A program made the translations under genes and the position numbers. The notes under the pieces are model-generated. The model saw nothing but the letters and a program-made list of their open reading frames with translations. It searched no databases and was not told where the DNA came from. Shown piece after piece: positions 24,401 to 29,262 of a stretch of DNA of 29,262 nt. Source of the DNA: Ardenticatenaceae bacterium (GTDB taxonomy: Bacteria; Chloroflexota; Anaerolineae; Promineifilales; Promineifilaceae). Location of the stretch: NCBI GenBank assembly GCA_020634565.1, contig JACKBN010000026.1, positions 1 through 29,262 on the forward strand. Reading direction: 5' to 3'. Positions within the stretch are counted from its first letter, which is position 1, and every line of letters starts with the position of its first letter.

Positions 24401-24737
24401 TACCCGTCAGCAGCACCGTACCGCCACCCACAATGATAATGTGCGAATTGCTGAGGTCGCGGAAAAGGTGACCCCCATACCCCGCCTGCCACAGCCACTG
24501 CCAGAAGCCGGGAATGCTTTTGACAATAATGTGCACACTACCAATCAGCAGAGCCAGGGCTGCGGCCAAAAAGTAGCGAGGGATCTGGTTGTCATAGGCG
24601 GTAATTTCGGCCGTACTGTACGCTTCCTTGCGCGGTACTTGCGCAGCGGGCACCAGCCACAACACGGTGCCAATGATGGCGATTGCACCTACCAGCATGA
24701 GTAGCAAATCATTTGCTGTCCATTCCAATAAAAACAT
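21459..24737 (-). CDS. Giant CcoN-related membrane protein without complete copper site
   Basis: A 1092-aa protein; AGGAGGAAG decides ATG 24737. Residues about 93-155 align by eye with CcoN helices VI-VII: SHIII...YALPRFVNRPLYS...SFW matches AHNLF...YMVPRITKTPLYS...SFW. His99 lines up with the helix-VI copper ligand, but YLSWL replaces the helix-VII histidines. Residues 232-289 (GTVQGVMQVLP...ISHAHVNLVTG) match helices IX-X, with His263/His265. A second copy follows at 399-451 (GTFQGLLQVIP...NIHAQLNMIGG). Then come GWPGLGWLYAGQ near 577, an outside domain (about 690-830) and several more helices. It cannot reduce oxygen as classic oxidases do. It may carry haem or quinone and feed electrons to the neighbouring CcoN. 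Confidence 0.75.
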   Translation of the reverse strand: MFLLEWTANDLLLMLVGAIAIIGTVLWLVPAAQVPRKEAYSTAEITAYDNQIPRYFLAAALALLIGSVHIIVKSIPGFWQWLWQAGYGGHLFRDLSNSHIIIVGGGTVLLTGITWYALPRFVNRPLYSTALAGASFWFTLIGVFGFYLSWLVLGLVEGNMVRHGMDYMAAKELVGAWHRVPTRITSSIMGVGYWTYVLNVFLTAWAGRYVKQKSFGYLTKFAVVSAGALFVGTVQGVMQVLPANADWIHYAGKFGQYVDPISHAHVNLVTGMMVSLAGFLIYFGPRLANRQTNQKMANRLFWTLVPGSLVFYLAFLLLGLVLGGQVNGYGGIQSPALSIFFGANLRLILAVAGSLMLAGFWVYFVTLWRQLSLRTLGQQIKEATPASFWLVSSLALVIGTFQGLLQVIPATAHILTTPEEVPNIHAQLNMIGGVLLALIGVVYLLLPELVGQAADQRLRRRSLLGIASGIAAYYVVTLTTGLIRFYWMNQGLDSVAAAAKLGWVAPTLLLITAVPLFIGFASFGTAVYRVTAAYRAEMSSEMRQMPIRYAGPMPERLKRMPRLSVLGMEFVGGLFGWPGLGWLYAGQALPAVALLLAGPAISWALLPMLFSPFTDTVLSQWGWPVLLVWLPVSALLSSTALAIHLHRRYPRTKPADAKPKLRVPKGTAVGIGIIMVALFSIPLAPLLSGIPTGLPEHKLMEDLPGRADGAYLALSDGSESGVLKLFPWSFPVDEFPVESPAINPAQLQNVTISQKGLDQPQRYFLYRLVDEDLIEPMTLQAQETEFQRQMELSPTEPLAAGNYMLDIPTGGMFAGREYYYFRVDPTVAALPPLVASPEATVVAEPVVAASSSSGWLNLLPLSSALISGAMALLMLNRMRQKIRPQEAAWTLAFAMFAIAAGSQVWGDVAGWSPFLAKLYYVFGASLVVGWLGLGTWLVVIRSPRLQNVGLWIMLLVSGVAVGIVSQSPVDMAALAVDGWHALEKPTALTVITIAVNSVGTLVLVGGALWSAWVFWRKRMMRSRMIGLLLIAGGALTVAAGGSLTRFGHQQYLYIAMSVGIAIMFWGYLKTIQVDTRPVATAVLPTPQASVGD

Positions 24738-24822
24738 GGGCTTCCTCCTGAACGAGTCCGAGATATTTACATACCGATTGCCATTTAAGCGAATGGAAAA
24801 AGGTATCAAAACTTTTTATCAA

Positions 24823-24872
24823 CAGATTTCGCAGATTGCACAGATTTTTTTGCTCTAAATCTGCGAAATCTG
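24823..24872. repeat. 15-bp inverted repeat before the giant gene
   Basis: CAGATTTCGCAGATT (24823-24837) is perfectly inverted at 24858-24872. The short loop contains a further CAGATTTTT. It lies in the 177-base gap between the genes at 24915 and 24737 and may attenuate transcription inside the operon. Nothing else is seen in this gap. Confidence 0.75.
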
Positions 24873-24914
24873 TGTAATCTTTGATTTATTTTTCTGCTAT
24901 TTTTTACGGCTCAC

Positions 24915-25121
24915 TTAGCGGATGCCAGGCTCTAGAAAATAAACGATGCCCATCCAGACCAGATAGGTAGCAATCATGAGGATAAGGATCAGCCAATCAC
25001 GCATTTGGGCCGACCTGCTCCAACGATTGTCATCTCGTTCCAGGTGCGTGTCTGGCTGTTCGTCTGGCCAAATTTCTCCGGGAGCCGGGGTCTCATCTTT
25101 CTTATCAGGTAGTGTTGTCAT
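24915..25121 (-). CDS. Small single-pass membrane protein of the oxidase operon
   Basis: A 68-aa protein with GAGGAG before ATG 25121. The first 40 residues are charged and Pro-rich. One transmembrane helix lies at about 43-63 (WLILILMIATYLVWMGIVYF). Size and place suit an accessory subunit such as CcoQ or CcoH-like peptides, but the sequence is not recognisably either. It follows the ABM-like gene by 20 bases. Confidence 0.65.
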   Translation of the reverse strand: MTTLPDKKDETPAPGEIWPDEQPDTHLERDDNRWSRSAQMRDWLILILMIATYLVWMGIVYFLEPGIR

Positions 25122-25141
25122 CAGATGCTCCTCTGCCCAAA

Positions 25142-25450
25142 TCAGGCAATTTCTTCGTAAAGATCAACAGTTAGATCGCGGGGGGGCGGTTCCATCGCGC
25201 GTAGAATGGCATCCACCGTCACGCCTTTGCTTAACCACAAAGCTAGCTGCTCCGGGTAATCCCAGTTGGTCACGGCAATTAATTTGACATGGCCATCCTC
25301 TTTATCCCGCGCCCAGAAATCGAAGCGCTGCCAACCGGGTAAAGATTGCAGGTGCGCTTTGAGGGAGAGCAAGGAAAAGTAGGTTTCATCCCAGGCTTCG
25401 CGGGGCACTTCAGCTGTGACAACTTGTGAATAGGCAACAACAGAACTCAT
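25142..25450 (-). CDS. ABM-like dimeric alpha-beta barrel protein
   Basis: A 102-aa protein; GAGGAG before ATG 25450 decides the start, and an upstream in-frame extension would only translate the palindrome at 25471. Pattern: strand VVAYSQVVTAEV, helix WDETYFSLLSLKAHLQS, strand QRFDFWARD, strand HVKLIAVTNWDYPEQLALWL. This resembles antibiotic-biosynthesis monooxygenase (ABM) folds, where an acting-site His or Trp varies. Some family members degrade haem, which would fit an oxidase operon, but no specific motif supports that. Confidence 0.6.
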   Translation of the reverse strand: MSSVVAYSQVVTAEVPREAWDETYFSLLSLKAHLQSLPGWQRFDFWARDKEDGHVKLIAVTNWDYPEQLALWLSKGVTVDAILRAMEPPPRDLTVDLYEEIA

Positions 25451-25470
25451 AACATACGCTCCTCTGTAAA

Positions 25471-25487
25471 TCGGATTGCCAATCCGA
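25471..25487. repeat. REP-like palindrome
   Basis: TCGGATTG-C-CAATCCGA is a perfect 17-base palindrome, followed by CCTACGA. It lies in the 84-base gap between oxidase-operon genes. Similar TCGGATTGGCAATCCGA palindromes are dispersed in many large bacterial genomes (general recollection). Confidence 0.65.
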
Positions 25488-25534
25488 CCTACGATTTTCA
25501 TTTATGGTGTTGAGCTTGCGCTCATGTCGTCTCC

Positions 25535-25885
25535 TTAGTAAATTTGGCCGTGCAGTAAATCCATGACCGTGAGGATAGCTAGCCAGATAAACATGCCGAT
25601 AAAGAAAATGGTTAGAAAGGTACCGATGGGGCCATTACTTTCCTCGATGTAGCCGTTGTAGGACTCAACCGGATACGGTTCCTGGCTTTGGTTTGTGTGC
25701 CGCTGCCAGCGTGTATAGGCGTAGAAGATGGCAACCAGAACAAATATCCAGAGCGCAACCCAGAGCAGCGTATCCCAATGAATGTAATATTTTTGGGCAA
25801 TCTGGTTGAGATAGTGACTGTACAGATAGTTGTAGTAGTCGCGAACAATTTCACCGGTATGACCAGTTGGCACGTCAGGATTCAT
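25535..25885 (-). CDS. Two-helix membrane protein of the oxidase operon
   Basis: A 116-aa protein whose ATG overlaps the stop of the previous gene (ATGA). Transmembrane helices lie at about 38-58 (LLWVALWIFVLVAIFYAY) and 88-110 (TFLTIFFIGMFIWLAILTV), joined by a polar loop; the N-terminus is Tyr-rich. No haem-binding motif is present. The close coupling to the CcoO/CcoP-like gene and the CcoS-like gene makes it a likely structural or assembly subunit of the oxidase. It could correspond to the N-terminal membrane part of CcoP. Confidence 0.7.
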   Translation of the reverse strand: MNPDVPTGHTGEIVRDYYNYLYSHYLNQIAQKYYIHWDTLLWVALWIFVLVAIFYAYTRWQRHTNQSQEPYPVESYNGYIEESNGPIGTFLTIFFIGMFIWLAILTVMDLLHGQIY

Positions 25886-26184
25886 GCGTCACCGCCTTCA
25901 CGCGCCCAGTCGGGCGTGTAGTAATCTTCTTCCTGAATCTCCAGAATTTGATATTTGGCATCCTCCAGGTTGCTCAGCAGACCCGCTTTGAGGAGGAAGA
26001 TGAAGGCCATGAAGGCAACGCCAGCAAAGATGGCGAAGGATAAAAACATCCAGTCGGCCATGACCCACTCGCTGCCTTTGGGCGCCTCGTGCAGCAGGGG
26101 AGCAGCGAAGGTGGTGTGTGGCGTAACGGCCGTTACCCACACCAGCACCAGCGCCCACCAAATCTTGCGTACAAAACGTTTCAT
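25882..26184 (-). CDS. CcoS-like membrane protein with signal peptide
   Basis: A 100-aa protein, AGGAGAG before ATG 26184. An N-terminal signal-like helix (ALVLVWVTAVTPHTTFAAP, residues about 11-29) precedes a loop and a helix at about 46-66 (FLSFAIFAGVAFMAFIFLL). The part after it, KAGLLSNLEDAKYQILEIQEED, resembles the conserved ending of CcoS (helix, then WAxxxGQFDDLE...xILxDD), which helps insert haem and copper into cbb3 oxidases. CcoS proteins are usually about 50 residues and lack this N-terminal part. The match is by eye only. Confidence 0.6.
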   Translation of the reverse strand: MKRFVRKIWWALVLVWVTAVTPHTTFAAPLLHEAPKGSEWVMADWMFLSFAIFAGVAFMAFIFLLKAGLLSNLEDAKYQILEIQEEDYYTPDWAREGGDA

Positions 26185-26196
26185 GATAACTCTCCT

Positions 26197-27657
26197 TTAA
26201 CGGTTGCCCGAATCTGGCGCGGCCAACGGATTTGTCTGGTCCCACACCTGCGGCAGCAGGCTGGGGGGCAGCGTGTCGCTGTGCTGCATACTGGCGGGAA
26301 TAAACGGTGTCTGGTCTGTGCCTTGGAGCGCAAAACCATCGGAACGGCCGTTTGCCTCTTGCAAAATGTCCGGCAGCGTCGTTTGTTCAAATCCCGCTGT
26401 GCCACAGGGGCGAGCATTGTTGTTTATCTCCCACAGCGTGACCGCATAAACTGGATTCATCTCACCCTCGCCTACAATACCGGGCACATCACCGATGTTG
26501 GCCGGGGCGCTGGCCCACAAGTCGCCGATCTGCGGCTGCATACTCTCCGGGAAGAAGCAGTTGGCCCAGTCATACAGGCCCGGATAGCCTTCCCAACGGA
26601 TGTACATATCTGGCGTGGGCACTTCGGCCGTTAGTCCGCCGTTGGGGATGGTCTTCAAGAAAAGAACTACTTTCCAGATGTCATCCACCGAGAGGCGCGT
26701 GCCAAAATTCTCCATCGCCGAGCCGGGAACGCCGCGCAAGATGCGCCAGTAGTAAGCGCCGGGCGAGGTGTCGGAACCATGCTGCTGGTCATCAGCTACG
26801 TCAAAGCCGGGTGGCGAGGGGTTCATGTAAAAACCAGCCGGGCCGTTGCCGTCTCCCTGGCTGCCATGGCAACCTACACACCGCTCCTGGAACACTTCGC
26901 GGCCACGAACCAGATTTTGCTGAGTCACCGGCAGCGGATTGTCAGCGAACCAGTAGCCACGTTCAATCAACATCATATTTTTGACGGCGCTGGCGGCCGG
27001 ATAACCATCGCTGCGGTCCCCATTTTCACCAGAGGCGGCCACATCCCCAGAGGCGATTTCAATCATTTTCATGGTTGCCTGGTGTGCATCGCGCAAGTCG
27101 GCCAGCTTGCCGCCGCGTGATTGGGTAAAGGCGATCAGGGCCGTAATTTCATCTGGCGTCAGGAAAGAGAACGACGGCATGATGGAAAACGGCGTGGTGT
27201 AACGCGCATTGGTGTAATGGGCATAATGCCAGTCGTCGGGATGGAAACCACCAGACTGCGACAAGTCGGGGCCGGTGCGGATGGTGCCAAACAGATTGGG
27301 CGTTTCGCCGTCACCTTCATAATCGCCGGGTTCGGAAACACGGCCGTATACGTAGTACTGGCTGGCATAAGCATCCTGCGGACGGGTGAAGCCGCTGTGG
27401 CAGTAGATGCAGCCATTGGCCAGGAAAACATTGCGACCTTCCATCTCCAGGTCATTAAGCGGTCGCCAATTGTCCGACGGAGCCGGCTCGAAGGTAGTGG
27501 TAGGCAAAATCACAACCATAAACACGACGGTCAGAAAAGCCATCATGGCACCCACGGTGGCCATCAACGGCGTCATCAGCATTTTCTTGGCCGGATGGGG
27601 CCGCCAATTCTTGGGATGAACAGGTTCACTTGGAATATCAGGGATTGTGCGGCTCAT
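26197..27657 (-). CDS. Two-haem cytochrome c, CcoO-CcoP-like fusion
   Basis: A 486-aa protein whose ATG overlaps the CcoN stop. One membrane anchor lies at about 30-52. The first haem domain has CIYCH (Cys83, Cys86, His87) followed by SGFTRPQ, and TGPDLSQSGG...DDWHYAHYTNARYTTPFSIMP with Met160; this is the CcoO pattern. The second has CVGCHGSQGDGNGPAGF (Cys260, Cys263, His264) with Met in GSAMENFG as a likely ligand, as in CcoP. The C-terminal 130 residues have no haem motif and contain two Cys (NCFF, RPCGT). The haems would pass electrons from soluble cytochrome c or quinol to CcoN on the outer face. Confidence 0.85.
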   Translation of the reverse strand: MSRTIPDIPSEPVHPKNWRPHPAKKMLMTPLMATVGAMMAFLTVVFMVVILPTTTFEPAPSDNWRPLNDLEMEGRNVFLANGCIYCHSGFTRPQDAYASQYYVYGRVSEPGDYEGDGETPNLFGTIRTGPDLSQSGGFHPDDWHYAHYTNARYTTPFSIMPSFSFLTPDEITALIAFTQSRGGKLADLRDAHQATMKMIEIASGDVAASGENGDRSDGYPAASAVKNMMLIERGYWFADNPLPVTQQNLVRGREVFQERCVGCHGSQGDGNGPAGFYMNPSPPGFDVADDQQHGSDTSPGAYYWRILRGVPGSAMENFGTRLSVDDIWKVVLFLKTIPNGGLTAEVPTPDMYIRWEGYPGLYDWANCFFPESMQPQIGDLWASAPANIGDVPGIVGEGEMNPVYAVTLWEINNNARPCGTAGFEQTTLPDILQEANGRSDGFALQGTDQTPFIPASMQHSDTLPPSLLPQVWDQTNPLAAPDSGNR

Positions 27658-29174
27658 GCGGCTACCTCCATTTCAATGTCGGGCAAGGCATCAATCATTT
27701 CCATACGGACCGTATGGAGCGTGTCGGTTGTGACCGTTTTGTAGATGTTGAAAGCTTGAATGATGCCTGAGATAACGATCAGCGCACCCGAGATGGCGCG
27801 GGCCATGAAATACGGTTGCAACATGGGAATCACGTTCACTTCAGGCACACCACGCAACCAGGATTGACCCTGGACAAAACCAGCAATCGTCAGCGCCCAG
27901 AAGAAGCCGAGGAAACCAATCACAATGAGCCAATATTGCCAGTGGGCCAGCTTGGCGCTGTACAGCGGCTTCTTCAAGATTTGAGGGAGGATGTAATCAA
28001 TCAGCCCCATGCCCAGGAAAGTGAAGGCACCTAACAAGGCCAGATGCGCATGGGCCACCACAAAGTTGGTGAAATGGGTCAGCCGGTTAAAGCTTTGAAT
28101 CGCTTCAAAACTGCCCTGCACGTTGACCAGGAAATAGAAAACAAACCCAGTCAGACCAAAGCGTAGCGGCAGATTGGTGAAGAACTTTTCCCAATTGCCG
28201 CGCATCGTCATCAAAATGTTGACGGTGAAGGCAAAAACGGGGATGAGCAGGCTGACGCTGGAGAGAATGGCAATGGTTTTCAGCCAACCGGGCGTGGGCG
28301 TTTGCAGCAAATGGTGGTGGCCAACGCCGGTGTAAAAGAAGGCCATGCCCCAAAACGAAACCAGGCTGAGGGTATGGCTGTACAGCGGTGTTTTGGTGAT
28401 GCGCGGCACCATGTAATACAGACCCGCCAGCAGCATCGGCGTCAGCCAGAGGCCAAAGAGATTGTGGGCATACCACCAGTTGAGGATGCCATCGGCCATG
28501 CTGGTGGGCAGCGCGCCGCTCACGCCGTTGCCCCAGATGGCTCCCGGTCGCCAAATGACGTTGCCGATAATGTAGTCGGCACCCAGCCAGAGGGGGGAGG
28601 CCATGGCCCACCAGGTGGTAACGTACAGCGGCTTCACGCGCCGGTTGAAGACGGTCATCAAGATGTTGACGATGTTGCTGGTCCACAACAGGATGAGCAT
28701 GATGTCCAGCGGCCAGATAAATTCGGCATACTCACGCCCCTGGGTCATGCCCATCAGGATGGTGAGGATACCCAGCAGGAACCATAAGTTCCAGCCCCAA
28801 GCGGTCCAGATCGCCAGTTTTTCGCTCCACATGCTGCGCAGGCCAGTAAGGCGGGGAATCATGTAGAAGAGTGCGCCCCAGTACATCATGGAAAGCCAGG
28901 CAAAGATGACGCCGTTGACGTGCAACGGCCGTATCCGGCTAAACAGTAACCACGGGATACCCTCAAACAAATTGGGGCTGATGAGTTCCAGCGCCAAAAT
29001 CAGGCCAAACAAATCAACGATGGTGAGCCAAACAATGGAGCTATACAGCCATATCTTGGCTGCCTCGTCGGTATGTTCTTGCACAGCCAGCCCCACCGTA
29101 CTGGCTCGATCGCGTGCCGAACCAAAACGGTTGAGCATTTGATCCCAGGTTTTTCCGGCTGAAGTCATAAGCAT
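27654..29174 (-). CDS. ccoN: cbb3-type cytochrome c oxidase subunit I (CcoN)
   Basis: A 506-aa membrane protein with about 12 helices; GGAGG before ATG 29174. It is the catalytic subunit that reduces oxygen to water and pumps protons. Ligands visible: His85 (RPLHVNGVIFAWL, low-spin haem), His237 (WWYAHNLFGLW, copper), His286/His287 in FFYTGVGHHHLL (copper), His375 (high-spin haem) and His377 (low-spin haem) in VVAHAHLALLG. Tyr281 in FFYTGVG lines up with the catalytic tyrosine of type-C oxidases, which speaks against a nitric oxide reductase. It starts the operon. No promoter was recognised in the 88 bases upstream, which contain an ACGGCCGT site at 29203. Confidence 0.9.
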   Translation of the reverse strand: MLMTSAGKTWDQMLNRFGSARDRASTVGLAVQEHTDEAAKIWLYSSIVWLTIVDLFGLILALELISPNLFEGIPWLLFSRIRPLHVNGVIFAWLSMMYWGALFYMIPRLTGLRSMWSEKLAIWTAWGWNLWFLLGILTILMGMTQGREYAEFIWPLDIMLILLWTSNIVNILMTVFNRRVKPLYVTTWWAMASPLWLGADYIIGNVIWRPGAIWGNGVSGALPTSMADGILNWWYAHNLFGLWLTPMLLAGLYYMVPRITKTPLYSHTLSLVSFWGMAFFYTGVGHHHLLQTPTPGWLKTIAILSSVSLLIPVFAFTVNILMTMRGNWEKFFTNLPLRFGLTGFVFYFLVNVQGSFEAIQSFNRLTHFTNFVVAHAHLALLGAFTFLGMGLIDYILPQILKKPLYSAKLAHWQYWLIVIGFLGFFWALTIAGFVQGQSWLRGVPEVNVIPMLQPYFMARAISGALIVISGIIQAFNIYKTVTTDTLHTVRMEMIDALPDIEMEVAA

Positions 29175-29262
29175 GTTCCTCCAAGATGTGTGCGGGCCGG
29201 GAACGGCCGTTGTTGAAACTGATAGGATCGTTAAATACAGGCGGCAATGTTGGGTTTGTTTG

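Larger units (their letters stand above)
116..29210. repeat. Highly iterated palindrome ACGGCCGT, 38 copies
   Basis: By hand count the 8-base palindrome appears 38 times, for example at 244, 786, 862, 1448, 7279, 9697, 11929, 14527, 14882, 16405, 19168, 20597, 23197, 26344 and 29203. It occurs in all reading frames, on both sides of the junction, and between genes. The usual context is AACGGCCGT followed by T or A. None lies between 11937 and 14526, the recombinase region. It resembles HIP1-type iterated palindromes of cyanobacteria. Confidence 0.9.

Noticed and set aside
25502..25525. Seven-codon frame with a fine binding site (ATG 25525)
   Set aside because: Too short to support; it may be a leader peptide or a decayed gene start.
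27654..29174. Subunit I as nitric oxide reductase NorB
   Set aside because: Tyr281 in FFYTGVGHHH lines up with the type-C oxidase tyrosine and the partner is CcoO-like.
1..29262. tRNA or rRNA gene as integration site
   Set aside because: No tRNA- or rRNA-like sequence was seen; the element uses a protein gene.

Overview
The window joins an integrated mobile element (about 1-13930, genes on the + strand) to a chromosomal segment (about 13930-29262, genes on the - strand). The most likely host is a Chloroflexota bacterium of the Anaerolineae/Ardenticatenia type. That rests on family content (GH15 glucoamylase, talkative SH3 lipoprotein, cbb3-like oxidase with unusual partners), Shine-Dalgarno starts mixed with leaderless starts, and many dispersed hairpins. 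It is an inference without any database search. The octamer palindrome ACGGCCGT occurs 38 times by hand count on both sides of the junction, so the element appears adapted to the same kind of genome.

Element, left to right: the end of an unknown protein (2-292); a small putative zinc-ribbon protein (371-871); a sigma-factor-like protein (1082-2086); a repeat-rich noncoding stretch (2154-2702); a membrane protein (2703-3218). Next comes a mobilisation block: a ribbon-helix-helix accessory protein (3397-3933), a compact HUH relaxase (3926-4663), a VirD4-like coupling protein with ruined Walker motifs (4664-6301), and an unknown 522-aa protein (6404-7972). A replication block follows: a ribbon-helix-helix protein, a 57-aa protein and a TOPRIM/P-loop primase-helicase (8227-10863), bracketed by arrays of a TGYCAAY unit at 9- or 12-bp spacing. 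The integration/regulation block holds an excisionase-like HTH protein (11019-11219), a candidate small RNA with its own promoter and terminator (about 11252-11433), a membrane-anchored winged-helix protein behind an attenuator-like hairpin (11518-12270), and an AT-rich large serine recombinase (12338-13945). No VirB4-like or other transfer-channel gene is visible, so the element is an integrative mobilisable element or part of a conjugative one that continues to the left.

The element sits in a class V aminotransferase (cysteine desulfurase-like) gene, broken right after its PLP-lysine codon. The recombinase stop codon and last residues lie on the chromosomal side of the junction.

The chromosomal side reads leftwards. 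The operon at 29174-21459 encodes CcoN, a two-haem CcoO/CcoP-like fusion, a small membrane protein resembling CcoS, two more small membrane proteins, an ABM-like protein, and a 1092-aa membrane protein. The last resembles part of CcoN without its helix-VII copper ligands. Downstream are a ferritin, a 29-aa membrane microprotein, a double universal stress protein, an SH3 lipoprotein, a conserved unknown and a GH15 glucoamylase. The respiratory genes probably form a terminal oxidase for low oxygen, and ferritin and the stress protein fit an iron and redox setting.
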